Under the pieces are notes generated by a model. That model saw only the letters and a list, made by a program, of their open reading frames with translations. It had not been told where the DNA came from and made no database searches. From contig NZ_CP021354.1 of the NCBI RefSeq assembly GCF_003130705.1, positions 2,418,001-2,482,000 on the forward strand: a DNA stretch of 64,000 nucleotides. The letters run 5' to 3'. The DNA comes from Rhodococcus oxybenzonivorans. Lineage in GTDB: Bacteria > Actinomycetota > Actinomycetes > Mycobacteriales > Mycobacteriaceae. Both the position numbers and the translations under genes were made by a program. This document shows, piece after piece, positions 1 through 8,899 of this stretch (positions are counted from its first letter, which is position 1; every line of letters starts with the position of its first letter).

Positions 1-156
1 GGAGTCTCGCAGACCCTCACACTGCTGGTGCATTCGCGGTACATCGACGACCACAACACCTTCGGGGCATATTCGGCGGCCACCCTGCTGATGGGCATTG
101 CCGTACTCAGCCTGCTTCTGATGACTCTGCTCGACCGTAAGAGGAGCACCACATGA
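1..156 (+). CDS. cysW: Sulfate ABC transporter permease CysW, C-terminal end only
   Basis: The reading frame is open from base 1 to the TGA at 154-156 and encodes 51 residues. It contains a hydrophobic segment ([19 protein letters not shown]) and a basic tail (DRKRSTT), as expected at the cytoplasmic end of an ABC permease. Its stop overlaps the ATG of the following cysA (ATGA), so the two are translationally coupled. The identification as CysW rests on this junction with a sulfate-type ATPase and on the [17 protein letters not shown] segment, which resembles actinobacterial CysW C-termini. The rest of the gene is outside the window. Confidence 0.8.
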   Translation, partial: GVSQTLTLLVHSRYIDDHNTFGAYSAATLLMGIAVLSLLLMTLLDRKRSTT

Positions 157-1166
157 TTACCGTGACCGGCGCGCGCAAGAACTACGGATCGTTCGCTGCC
201 CTCGACGACGTGACCATCGACATCCCCTCGGGTTCGCTCACTGCGCTCCTCGGTCCGAGTGGTTCCGGCAAGTCGACACTGCTGCGCTCCATCGCCGGCC
301 TGGAGGCACTCGACTCCGGCACGGTGGTGATCGGCGGGAAAGATGTCACGAACGTCTCGCCGCAGAAACGTGACATCGGATTCGTGTTCCAGCACTATGC
401 GGCGTTCAAGCACATGACGGTGCGCGATAACGTCGCATTCGGACTCAAGATTCGAAAGAGGCCGAAGCCGGAGATCGACAAGAAGGTCAACGAGCTCCTC
501 GGAATCGTCGGGCTCGACGGGTTCCAGCACCGATACCCGGCTCAGCTGTCCGGCGGGCAGCGACAGCGCATGGCGCTCGCCCGGGCATTGGCTGTCGATC
601 CCCAGGTGCTGCTCCTCGACGAGCCGTTCGGTGCCCTCGACGCCAAGGTGCGGACCGACCTGCGCACCTGGCTGCGCCGGCTCCACGACGAGGTGCACGT
701 GACCACCGTCCTCGTCACCCACGATCAGGAGGAGGCACTCGATGTCGCCGACCGGATCGCCGTGCTCAACAAGGGCCGCATCGAGCAGATCGGTGAACCG
801 GCAGACCTCTACGATCGTCCGGCCAACGATTTCGTGATGTCGTTCCTCGGTTCGGTGGCCAAGCTCAACGGCCAGCTGGTCCGTCCTCACGACATCCGGC
901 TCGGCCGCGACCCCGACATGGCACTTGCCCAGAAGGCGGGAACCGCGGAGTCGCTCGGGGTGACACGGGCCACTGTGGAACGGGTGGTGCATCTCGGGTT
1001 CGAGGTGCGGGTCGATCTGCGCAACGAGGCGACCGGCGAGCGTTTCTCGGCCCAGGTGACGCGGGGTGACAGCGCGGCGCTGCACCTGCAGGAGGGTGAA
1101 ACTGTGTACGCGCGGGCCACCCGGGTACCGGAGCTTCCCGAGGCGGAAATCCCGGTGTCTCTATAA
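153..1166 (+). CDS. cysA: Sulfate/thiosulfate ABC transporter ATP-binding protein CysA
   Basis: This is the cytoplasmic ATPase that powers sulfate or thiosulfate import through CysT/CysW. The 337-residue protein has Walker [10 protein letters not shown] at residues 34-42, the ABC signature LSGGQ at 132-136, Walker B with D156-E157, and a switch histidine in [10 protein letters not shown]-terminal TOBE-like region begins with VRPHDIRLG. This layout is standard for the CysA/PotA group. The start overlaps the cysW stop by 4 bp. The last four codons and the stop (PVSL*) form the first copy of a 16-bp tandem repeat, so the C-terminus may have been trimmed or altered by repeat expansion. The family assignment is firm. 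Sulfate specificity is inferred from the family and from the sulfur genes nearby. Confidence 0.95.
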   Translation: MITVTGARKNYGSFAALDDVTIDIPSGSLTALLGPSGSGKSTLLRSIAGLEALDSGTVVIGGKDVTNVSPQKRDIGFVFQHYAAFKHMTVRDNVAFGLKIRKRPKPEIDKKVNELLGIVGLDGFQHRYPAQLSGGQRQRMALARALAVDPQVLLLDEPFGALDAKVRTDLRTWLRRLHDEVHVTTVLVTHDQEEALDVADRIAVLNKGRIEQIGEPADLYDRPANDFVMSFLGSVAKLNGQLVRPHDIRLGRDPDMALAQKAGTAESLGVTRATVERVVHLGFEVRVDLRNEATGERFSAQVTRGDSAALHLQEGETVYARATRVPELPEAEIPVSL

Positions 1167-1214
1167 CCCGGTGTCTCTATAACCCGGTGTCTCTCTAGCC
1201 CGGTGTCTCTGTAA
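1151..1214 (+). repeat. Four tandem 16-bp repeats ending in stop codons
   Basis: Four head-to-tail copies of cccggtgtctctataa occur at 1151-1166, 1167-1182, 1183-1198 and 1199-1214. Copies 1 and 2 are identical. Copy 3 ends in ctctag and copy 4 in ctgtaa. Copy 1 encodes the last residues and stop of cysA. Because the period is 16, the stop triplet of successive copies falls in a different frame, so plus-strand translation is blocked in all three frames. Confidence 0.95.
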
Positions 1215-1237
1215 TCCCGAGCCGACGAGGGGCGATT

Positions 1238-2620
1238 GTGACAACTCCGGCAGTGCCGGCGACCCGTGACAACGTGCTGATCGTGCACTGGCACGATCTC
1301 GGCAGGCATCTGGGTTGTTACGGTGCGTCCGGTGTGCGAAGTCCGAACCTCGACCGGCTCGCCGCGGAGGGAGTGCGGCTGACCGACGCGCACGCGGTGG
1401 CACCCCTGTGCTCCCCGTCGCGGGGCGCATTGTTTTCGGGCCGGTACCCGCACAGCAACGGTCTCGTCGGACTCGCCCATCACGGATGGCAGTATCACGA
1501 CGACGTGCAGACGTTGCCGTCTGTTCTGTCGAACGCCGGGTGGTACACGGCCCTGTTCGGCATGCAGCACGAGACGGCATACCCGAAGCGGCTCGGCTAC
1601 CACGATTACGACGTGACGAATTCGTACTGCGACTACGTCACCGATCGTGCGTCCGGGTGGTTGTCCCGATTCCCTCCACAGCCGTTCCTGTTGACGGCTG
1701 GATTCTTCGAGACGCACCGCCCGTACCCGGCGGACCGCTACCGGCCGGCCGACCCGGAGAGCTTCGCGGTGCCGTCGTACCTGCCGGACCGGCCGCAGGT
1801 GCGCGAAGACCTGGCCGGGTTTCACGGTTCGATCGAGGTGGCTGACGCGGCCGTTGGACGGCTGCTGCACACGCTGGAGGCCGAGGGACTCGACGACAGC
1901 ACGTGGGTCGTGTTCTTCACCGACCACGGCGAAGCGTTCCCCCGGGCCAAGTCGAACCTGTATGCGCCGGGTACCGGGATCGCGACGATCATCCGCCCAC
2001 CGCGCCGGTTGCGCGCGGCGCCCCGTGTCTACGACGGATTGTTCAGTGGTGTGGATCTGGTGCCCACTCTTCTCGACCTGCTCGGTGTGCCGGTGCCCGC
2101 GGAGGTGGAGGGCGTCTCCCACGCCGAACAATTACTGGGTGCGTCGAACGACCAGGCGCGCGAGGTGGTGTTCACCGAGAAAACCTTCCACGACACGTTC
2201 GACCCGATCCGCGCTGTGCGATCGAAGCAGTACAGCTACATCGAGAACTATGCGCCCCGGCCCGTTCTCGACCTTCCGCTCGACATCCAGAACAGCCTGT
2301 CCGGTGACGCGATGGGTACCGAGCACCTCGGGCCGCGTCCGAGCAGGGAGCTCTACGACCTCGCTGCCGATCCGGACGAACGCGTCAACGTCGCAGACAC
2401 CGAATCCTTCGCCGGCATCCGGGCCGAGTTGTCGCTCGAGCTTCACGCGTGGCGACGGGACACCGGCGACGCCATTCCGAGCGATGAGGAGGGCACCGCC
2501 TACGCCCGAACCCCAATGGAGAAGTATCTCGCCAAACTGGACCGCACGCCCGATGTGCGGTCGGCGTACAGCGCGGAGCGCGGCATCCTCGACGAACCGC
2601 GGAACAACACCGACACCTGA
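1238..2620 (+). CDS. Sulfatase (alkaline-phosphatase superfamily, SGSH-like)
   Basis: Predicted type I sulfatase of 460 residues that would release sulfate from an organic sulfate ester or sulfamate. The signature C-S-P-S-R is at residues 58-62. In this family Cys58 is oxidised to formylglycine, the catalytic residue. The N-terminus (VLIVHWHDLG, then RSPNLDRLAAEGVRLTDAH) and the FFTDHGE metal-binding segment are typical. The LPSVLSNAGWYTALFGMQH stretch resembles heparan N-sulfatases. There is no obvious signal peptide. The start is the GTG at 1238, preceded by gacgagggg. It lies 71 bp downstream of cysA, so it may be co-transcribed with sulfate import. The natural substrate cannot be told from sequence. 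Confidence 0.88.
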   Translation: MTTPAVPATRDNVLIVHWHDLGRHLGCYGASGVRSPNLDRLAAEGVRLTDAHAVAPLCSPSRGALFSGRYPHSNGLVGLAHHGWQYHDDVQTLPSVLSNAGWYTALFGMQHETAYPKRLGYHDYDVTNSYCDYVTDRASGWLSRFPPQPFLLTAGFFETHRPYPADRYRPADPESFAVPSYLPDRPQVREDLAGFHGSIEVADAAVGRLLHTLEAEGLDDSTWVVFFTDHGEAFPRAKSNLYAPGTGIATIIRPPRRLRAAPRVYDGLFSGVDLVPTLLDLLGVPVPAEVEGVSHAEQLLGASNDQAREVVFTEKTFHDTFDPIRAVRSKQYSYIENYAPRPVLDLPLDIQNSLSGDAMGTEHLGPRPSRELYDLAADPDERVNVADTESFAGIRAELSLELHAWRRDTGDAIPSDEEGTAYARTPMEKYLAKLDRTPDVRSAYSAERGILDEPRNNTDT

Positions 2621-2624
2621 CCGG

Positions 2625-2641
2625 CCGGATCGAAGATCCGG
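2625..2641 (+). terminator. Hairpin after the sulfatase gene
   Basis: A perfect 7-bp stem (ccggatc / gatccgg) with a 3-nt loop (gaa) begins 5 bp after the sulfatase stop. There is no long T run, as is usual for GC-rich actinobacteria. It is likely a weak terminator or processing hairpin between the sulfatase and the Mur ligase gene. Confidence 0.5.
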
Positions 2642-2682
2642 TTCAGCCCTCGCACGCCCCGCGGCAGTGGTGCACTGAGAGC

Positions 2683-4173
2683 GTGAGCATCGACTGCCCG
2701 TCCCGTCCGCCCACACCTCTGCGCGAGGTGCTGCGCCGCCTCGGCGGGGCGGCAGTGCTCTTCGGGACCGGGGAGGAAGTCGTGACGGGTATCAGTCAGG
2801 ACTCGCGTCTCGTCCGTCCGGGCGACCTCTATGCGGCGCTGCCCGGCCAGCGCTGGCACGGCGCCGCGTTCGCCGCCGAAGCCGTCTCGCATGGTGCGGT
2901 CGCGATGCTGAGTGACCACCCGTCGGAACTCCTGCCGACCATCGTCGTGGACGATCCGCGGTGTGCTGTAGGGCCGCTCGCTTCCGCACTCTACGGAAAT
3001 CCCTCCGGCGCACTCGATGTCTACGGCGTGACGGGAACGAACGGAAAGACCAGCACCGCATATCTACTCGAGGCCGGTTTGCGCGGCGCCGGAATTGCCG
3101 CCGGACGGATTACCGGCATCACGGTGCGGGGATGCTGCGGTTCGCGGGACGCTGTCCGGACCACTCCCGAGGCATCCGAACTCCAGCAGACTCTCGCCGC
3201 TTTCAAAGACCAGGGTGTCTCCGCGGTGGCGATGGAGGTGTCCAGCCACGGGCTCGCGCTGCATCGCGTCGACGGAACGTCGTTCGGTGTAGCCGTATTC
3301 ACCAATTTGGCACGGGACCATCTCGATTTCCACAAAGATATGGATTCATATTTTGCCGCGAAGGCGAGGTTGTTCAGCGCCGAGCGTTGTGCGACTGCGG
3401 CAATCGGCATAGACGACGAATTCGGTCGCCGCCTTGCCGCCACTGTGTCCGTGCCCCGGCTGACCTTTTCCTCGAAGTCTGTGGCGGCAGATATTTACGG
3501 CGACGACGTGCACGCCGACGAGGGTGGAACGTCGTTCAGGTTGCACGGCCCGTCGGGGACGACCACGATTCGACTGCGGCTCCTGGGCGCCCATCAGGTG
3601 GACAACGCACTTGCCGCTGTCACGGCCCTGACTGTGCGCGGGGTCGACCTCGACGGCGCGATCGCCGGAATCGAGGGCCTCGACACCGTGCCGGGTCGTC
3701 TCGAAGCGATCGACGCGGGCCAGCCCTTCCTGGCCTTCGTCGACTACATGCACAACACGGGAGGTCAGCGGCGGTTGTTCCCGTATCTTCGCTCGCTGAC
3801 CCGGGGCAAGGTCATCGTCGTCATCGGGGCGACCGGCAATCGTGATCCGGGTAAGCGTGCCCCGCTGGGGACGACGGCGGCCGAGCTCGCCGACATCGTC
3901 GTCGTCACAGACGAAAGCCCATTCTCGGAAGATGCCGAGGTGCTGCGGGACGACGTCGCAGGAGCGGCGCGGAGGGTGAAGACCGCTGAGGTACTCGTCG
4001 TCCCCGAACGCGGCGAGGCCATCGCGACCGCGGTCACGCTGGCCGCACCCGGTGACGTCGTCGTCGTAGCGGGTCGCGGTTCCGACGCCGTGCAGGATTT
4101 CGGCCGGGTCCGGCGACCTTTCGATGATCGCGTCGCCCTTTACGACGCTGTACTCCGGTCCGCGCGGGCGTGA
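2683..4173 (+). CDS. Divergent Mur ligase (MurE-like, unknown amino acid or substrate)
   Basis: A 496-residue ATP-dependent ligase of the Mur family, which joins an amino acid or similar group to a carboxylate through an acyl phosphate. It has the three-domain MurE layout: an N-terminal UDP-binding-like domain (SQDSRLVRPGDLYAALPG), a central ATPase with GVTGTNGKTS at 115-124 (Lys122), and a C-terminal domain (GATGNRDPGKR). It departs from housekeeping MurE at key places. The amino-acid recognition motif DNPR/DNPx is DESP at 410-413, DYAHTPDAL reads DYMHNTGGQ, and the usual GKGHE is replaced by GRGSD. There are no dcw-cluster neighbours, so this is a paralogue. The start is the GTG at 2683. 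Its product is unknown. Confidence 0.8.
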   Translation: MSIDCPSRPPTPLREVLRRLGGAAVLFGTGEEVVTGISQDSRLVRPGDLYAALPGQRWHGAAFAAEAVSHGAVAMLSDHPSELLPTIVVDDPRCAVGPLASALYGNPSGALDVYGVTGTNGKTSTAYLLEAGLRGAGIAAGRITGITVRGCCGSRDAVRTTPEASELQQTLAAFKDQGVSAVAMEVSSHGLALHRVDGTSFGVAVFTNLARDHLDFHKDMDSYFAAKARLFSAERCATAAIGIDDEFGRRLAATVSVPRLTFSSKSVAADIYGDDVHADEGGTSFRLHGPSGTTTIRLRLLGAHQVDNALAAVTALTVRGVDLDGAIAGIEGLDTVPGRLEAIDAGQPFLAFVDYMHNTGGQRRLFPYLRSLTRGKVIVVIGATGNRDPGKRAPLGTTAAELADIVVVTDESPFSEDAEVLRDDVAGAARRVKTAEVLVVPERGEAIATAVTLAAPGDVVVVAGRGSDAVQDFGRVRRPFDDRVALYDAVLRSARA

Positions 4174-4212
4174 GCAGACCCGGCCTCGGGCCTCCACGGC
4201 GCCGCGCCAGCG

Positions 4213-5691
4213 CTACCGAACCTCGTGTCGGGCCAGTACGGCAAGGATGCGTTGTACGAGTTCGTCGAGATCGGCGCCCGTGGTATCGAACGCGAGGTCC
4301 GGATCATCAGGCTCCTCATAAGGCGCGTCCACACCTGTGAGGCCACGCAGCTCGCCGGCCCGCGCACGAGCGTAGAGGCCCTTCGGGTCTCCTCGTTCGC
4401 ATTCCTCTACCGGCGTGCTCACGTGAATCTCGAGGAACGGCAGTCCCGCCGCCTCGTTGAGGGCCCTCGCAATGGTGCGATCCGACCGAAGTGGAGACAC
4501 CATCGAGGCGATGGCGACCACCCCGGCGTCGGCGAACAATCGGGTGAGGTGTCCGACTCGCCGGATATTCTCGGTGCGGTCCCCCGGGCTGAACCCCAGA
4601 TCGTCGGAGATTCCGTGCCGCACATTGTCGCCGTCGAGCAGATATGCCGTTCGCCCCGCATCGACGAGCGTGCGTTCGAGTGCTACAGCGACCGTCGACT
4701 TCCCCGAGGCGGGAAGCCCGGTGAGCCAGATGGTGGCGCCGCGCTGACCCGTCGCCGCCCATCGACGGCCACGGTCGAGAGAGGAAGGGTGCCAGGTGAT
4801 ATCGCGTCTCGTCTGCGCTCCCGGTACCACTTCCCGGGAGTCGAGGACAGTGCCGGCGCCGATCGTGTCGTTACTGCTCTCGTCGATGAGGATGAATGCG
4901 CCGCCATCCCGGTTTTCCGCATACGTGTCGGCGAGGACGACGGTACTGGTGCGCAGCGTTATCCGGCCGATGTCGTTGAGAGCGAGTTCGGCGGGGGAGT
5001 CGTGTTCGTCGAGAGTTTCCGGGTCCAGTCGAGTGTGCAACGCCTGCACCGTGGCGCGAACGGTGCGGGAGGTGTGCTTCACGGCGATGCGATCGCCGGC
5101 ACGCAAAGGGGTTTCACCGAGCCAGCACACGGTCGCATCGATCTCTCGCGCCGGCACCGGCGCCGAGGCATCGGCATGGGCACTGACGATGAGATCGCCC
5201 CGTGCGACGTCGATGTCGTCGGCAAGTTCCAACGACACCGAGAGGGGCGCAACGGCGACGGAGCGTTCGGGGTCGAGCGTATCGAGGGCCGTCACCGTGC
5301 TTCGCGCGCCCGCGGGCAACACCACAACTTCGTCGCCGACTGTGAGAGTGCCGGCCGACAGTCGACCGGTGTAGCGCCGTCGGCGGCCTTCAGTCGGGCG
5401 CGCAACCCACTGGACGGGCAAGCGCAGCTGAGCGGTGTTCGCCGAGGGGGCAGCGAGTTCCACGGATTCGAGATACTCGAGCAGAGTGGGACCTGCGTAC
5501 CACGGAGTGGTGGTGGAGCGGTGCACGACGTTGTCGCCCAGTGTCGCCGACGCAGGGATGACGGTGAGATCGGCCGCACCCAGATGCCCGGCAAGTATGC
5601 GTAGATCGGACTCGACCTCCCGGAAACGTGCCTCGTCGAAACCCACCGGATCGATCTAGTTCACGACTGCCACCACGTGGGGCACTGCTTC
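4213..5691 (-). pseudogene. cysNC: cysNC remnant: GTPase domain lost, APS-kinase half intact
   Basis: This is the 3' part of a fused ATP-sulfurylase subunit 1/APS kinase gene. The open part (477 codons from a GTG at 5646) holds the CysN barrel domains and a complete CysC with P-loop LTGLPASGKST and the DGDNVRHG motif. Upstream, the same frame still reads VPHVVAVVN, then an amber TAG at 5656-5658 exactly where the Lys codon of the G-protein NKxD motif belongs, then IDPVGFDEARF. The first roughly 140 residues (P-loop, DTPGH) are absent, and sequence above about 5692 is unrelated. It cannot be a working GTPase. The APS-kinase half could survive only by internal initiation, and no good ribosome-binding site precedes the GTG. 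A complete cysN lies 2.4 kb upstream on the same strand. Confidence 0.88.
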
Positions 5692-5816
5692 TGTCAACCA
5701 AAAAGACGCAGTTCAGGAGCATTTTGGATTGCTGGATGCGACGCCGGATTCCGGCACAAGATTGGTTCTGTACTACGTCGATATTAATTAGCCTGATCGC
5801 AATTGCCTGCGTGCGC
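5692..5816. other. AT-richer junction without a gene
   Basis: This stretch between the truncated cysNC and the stress-protein gene is visibly richer in A/T than its surroundings (for example gatattaattagcc around 5780). I find no reading frame, tRNA or convincing hairpin. It probably marks the breakpoint of the event that removed the cysNC 5' end. Confidence 0.5.
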
Positions 5817-6707
5817 TCAGCCTTTACGGCAGACCAGCACCGGGCACCGTGCGTGGTGGATCAGGCTCTGACTGGTGGAGCCGATGAACGACGCGGTGAA
5901 GGGGCTGCGCCCGTGACTGCCGACGGCAATCAACTGCGCCCCGAACGAGTACTCGAGGAGCACTTTCATCGGCCCGCCCCGCTCGAGGCACCGCGTGACC
6001 TCCACCTCAGGGTACTGCTCGCACCATCCGGCAAGGCTCTCTGCGAGCCAGGCCTCCTCGTGCTGAACGAGGTCGGTCCAGTCCATGAATCGCCGCGCCT
6101 CCGAGTACCACGCCCCGAACGTGGAGTGCTCCGCCCAGGTGTGCACGGCGACCAGTGGGGCGCCGAAAAAGGACGCGAATTCGAAGGCGTGGGACACCGC
6201 CATGTCGCTCAGTTCACTGCCGTCCACACCCACCACGATCGGGCGATTGCCGCTGACCTCGTGGCCCTGGATCCCACGCCACACAACGACCGGGCATTCG
6301 GCGTGGTTCGACACCCGCACGACGTCGGAACCGGCATACACCGATTTCATTTCACTGGTGGCCGCAGGCCCGAGGACGATCATCCGCGCGGTACGGGACA
6401 GATCGATCAACACTCGTGCCGGGGGTCCGTCGACGATGCTCCGCTCGATCTCCATGTCAGCACGACCATCACGCAACGCGCGTTCCGCTGCCGCGAGGAG
6501 CGCCTCTGCCTCGGCGCGGAAGTCGTGCCGGGGCTCGCCCGCGGGCACCCGGCCGCGTGACTCGGGATGCTTGGGCAGCACGTGGACCAGGCGCAGCGGC
6601 TCCTCGAAGCGCTCCGCTGCGGAGGCGGCCCACTGCGCCGCCTCCACTGCGCCGTCCGATCCGTCGATGCCTGCCACGATTCCGTGCCGGATGATCTCAG
6701 TAGCCAT
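5817..6707 (-). CDS. Tandem universal stress protein (two UspA domains)
   Basis: A 296-residue cytoplasmic protein with two UspA folds, of the kind that bind ATP and are induced by hypoxia or stress in actinobacteria. Domain 1 spans about residues 8-145 (IVAGIDGSDGAVEAAQWA ... VLGPA). Domain 2 spans about 155-296 (IVVGVDGSELSDMAVSHA). The second domain keeps the nucleotide-binding pattern G-2x-G-9x-G-S (GSHGRSPFTASFIGS). The first is degenerate (GPAATSE...). The start is the ATG at 6707, preceded by gagggag at good spacing. It has no operon link to the sulfur genes and sits between the cysNC remnant and the chelatase. Confidence 0.92.
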   Translation of the reverse strand: MATEIIRHGIVAGIDGSDGAVEAAQWAASAAERFEEPLRLVHVLPKHPESRGRVPAGEPRHDFRAEAEALLAAAERALRDGRADMEIERSIVDGPPARVLIDLSRTARMIVLGPAATSEMKSVYAGSDVVRVSNHAECPVVVWRGIQGHEVSGNRPIVVGVDGSELSDMAVSHAFEFASFFGAPLVAVHTWAEHSTFGAWYSEARRFMDWTDLVQHEEAWLAESLAGWCEQYPEVEVTRCLERGGPMKVLLEYSFGAQLIAVGSHGRSPFTASFIGSTSQSLIHHARCPVLVCRKG

Positions 6708-6819
6708 GGTGGACTCCCTCGCCTCTGTTTCAGTTTGATCCAGAACGACGGCGGTGCGCCAGAGGCGAATGAATGCGTCGCGAGGGGTTGATCCTGTTTT
6801 CGTGCCGGGCGGCGGGTGC

Positions 6820-7575
6820 TCAGGCGGACAAGACAGTGCACGTCCGCGACTCGGTGCGCATGTCCGCATACCGATCGAGCATGACGTCGAGCAGCCGAGA
6901 GTGCGGTCCGATGGTGGCGGAGTAGGTGATGTCGCCTGCGCAGGACTCGGCTGCACGGCTCAGCCGGTCGGTGAGCAGTCCGGGGGCGAGGAACCACGGC
7001 GCGATCACGATGCGTGACGCACCTGACGCGTGAAGATGCGCAATCGCCTGCTGCACCGTCGGTTCGGTTGAAGTGGCGAAACAGGTGACAGCGCCGGACC
7101 ACCGGGTGCCGGCGAGAAGTGCGTCGGCCAGCCTCCGGGTTCGGTCGTTCGCTGCCGGCTCCGAGGAGCCGACCGCCGCGAGGACCACCCCGAGACCGGA
7201 CTCGCCGGTGGAGCCGCCGGCCTCGACGATCCGGTCACGGACGGCGTCGAGGAGCCGGGGATCATGCCCGAGTACGTCGGCTTGACGGACCTCGAGCCGG
7301 GGGTGCCGTCGTCGGGCGGCGTCGAGAAGTGCGGGTAGGTCGACCCGGGCGTGGAAGGCAGCGCCCAGTAACATCGGTACGACCACCGCCGAGTCATGGC
7401 CCTCCGCGGCCACCGCGTCGATCACCTGATCGACCGACGGCGCAGTGAGGTCGAGGAAGCACAGGCGGACATCGAGGTCCGGACGTCTCTCGCGCAGCGC
7501 CGACACGGCAGCCGCCACCACCTGCGCACTGCGCGGGTCGCGACTGCCGTGTGCGACAGCGATCAGCGGCGTCAC
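6820..7575 (-). CDS. Sirohydrochlorin chelatase (CbiX/SirB family)
   Basis: A 251-residue CbiX-type chelatase predicted to insert Fe(II) into sirohydrochlorin, making siroheme for the sulfite reductase of the same operon. The sequence opens TPLIAVAHGSRDP with the first catalytic His, and the second lies in LLGAAFHARVDLP. A second CbiX-like half follows (SGASRIVIAPWFLAPGLL), the usual tandem arrangement of the long class. The start is taken as the GTG at 7575, five bases after the cysN stop, so it is the last gene of the sirA-cysH-cysD-cysN unit. Cobalt chelation is an alternative for the family, but the context favours siroheme. Confidence 0.88.
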   Translation of the reverse strand: MTPLIAVAHGSRDPRSAQVVAAAVSALRERRPDLDVRLCFLDLTAPSVDQVIDAVAAEGHDSAVVVPMLLGAAFHARVDLPALLDAARRRHPRLEVRQADVLGHDPRLLDAVRDRIVEAGGSTGESGLGVVLAAVGSSEPAANDRTRRLADALLAGTRWSGAVTCFATSTEPTVQQAIAHLHASGASRIVIAPWFLAPGLLTDRLSRAAESCAGDITYSATIGPHSRLLDVMLDRYADMRTESRTCTVLSA

Positions 7576-7580
7576 TGCAC

Positions 7581-8897
7581 TCAGACGCGCTCGCCGAGCT
7601 CCACCGAGGCGATGGCGTCTCCGACGAGTCCTGCGGCGAGCGTGTTGCCGCCGGCCGGATCGATCAGCAGGAAGCTGCCGGTGTGGCGGTTCACCGTGTA
7701 GTCGTCCGCGACGATCGGTTCGGCGACACGCACCGAGATCTTCCCGATCTCGTTGAGCTCCAACGACTCCGGGCTGGGCTCGGAGGTGAGTTCCTGCTCG
7801 TTGAGACGCTCGACCAGGGTGCCGACGATGGCCTGGGTGGTGCGGGTGCCGTGCTTGAGGAGCAGCCGCGCCCCGGGACGCAGCGGCTTCTCGGCCAACC
7901 AGCACACGGTGGCATCGAAATCACCGAGCGGTTCCGGCGCATCTGCGGGCGAGGCGATGACGTCGCCACGCGAGACGTCGACGTCGTCGGCGAGAACCAG
8001 GGTGACGCTTCGGCCTGCGTGTGCGCTGTCGAGTTCACCGTCCGCGGTATCGATCCGGGTCACCGTGGTGCGCACACCGGACGGCAGGATCACCACTTCG
8101 TCCCCGGGCTCCACCGCACCTGCCGCGACCTGCCCGGCGTATCCGCGGTAATCCGGGAATTCGGGGGTGCGGGGTCGGATCACGTACTGGACCGGGAAGC
8201 GGAGGCCGACCCGGTGCGGTTCGGCGTCCACCGGCACGGACTCGAGGTGCTCGATCAGAGTGGGACCGTCGTAGTACGGCGTGTTGTCCGATCGGACCGC
8301 GACGTTGTCGCCGTGCAGTGCTGACACGGGGATCTCGAGGACGTCCTCGGACGCCCAGCCGAGTGAACTGGTGAGCGAGTTGAACTCCGCCGAAATTTCG
8401 GCGAACACAGTGGCCGGATCCTCGACGAGGTCGATCTTGTTGACCGCCAGCACCAGCTTGGGAACCCCGAGCAGAGCTAGAACGGCAGCATGCTTACGGG
8501 TCTGCGAAATCACACCCTTACGGGCGTCGACCAGCAGAATCACCAGCTGCGCGGTGGACGCGCCCGACACGGTGTTGCGGGTGTACTGCACATGCCCGGG
8601 GGTGTCGGCCAGCACGAAGGACCGGCGTGGGGTGGCGAAGTACCGGTAGGCGACGTCGATGGTGATGCCCTGCTCGCGTTCGGCGCGCAGACCATCCACC
8701 AGCAGCGACAGGTCGGGGGTGGACAGACCCTTGTCGACCGAGGCCCGGGTGACGGCATCGATCTGGTCGGCGAGTACCGACTTCGTGTCGTACAACAGTC
8801 GGCCCACGAGAGTGGACTTGCCGTCGTCCACACTGCCGGCGGTGGCGAGCCGAAGTAACTGGGTGCTTCGGGGGCTACCCACGTGGAGGTCGCTCAT
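7581..8897 (-). CDS. cysN: Sulfate adenylyltransferase subunit 1 (GTPase CysN)
   Basis: The regulatory GTPase of ATP sulfurylase, which with CysD makes APS from sulfate and ATP. The 438-residue protein has G1 GSVDDGKST at 21-29, G3 DTPGH at 98-102 and G4 NKID at 153-156, followed by two EF-Tu-like barrels. Unlike the mycobacterial CysNC fusion it ends without an APS-kinase domain. It starts two bases after the cysD stop. It is about half identical by eye to the barrels of the cysNC remnant at 4.2-5.6 kb, so the locus holds a duplicated or replaced cysN. Confidence 0.96.
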   Translation of the reverse strand: MSDLHVGSPRSTQLLRLATAGSVDDGKSTLVGRLLYDTKSVLADQIDAVTRASVDKGLSTPDLSLLVDGLRAEREQGITIDVAYRYFATPRRSFVLADTPGHVQYTRNTVSGASTAQLVILLVDARKGVISQTRKHAAVLALLGVPKLVLAVNKIDLVEDPATVFAEISAEFNSLTSSLGWASEDVLEIPVSALHGDNVAVRSDNTPYYDGPTLIEHLESVPVDAEPHRVGLRFPVQYVIRPRTPEFPDYRGYAGQVAAGAVEPGDEVVILPSGVRTTVTRIDTADGELDSAHAGRSVTLVLADDVDVSRGDVIASPADAPEPLGDFDATVCWLAEKPLRPGARLLLKHGTRTTQAIVGTLVERLNEQELTSEPSPESLELNEIGKISVRVAEPIVADDYTVNRHTGSFLLIDPAGGNTLAAGLVGDAIASVELGERV

Positions 8898-8899
8898 GA

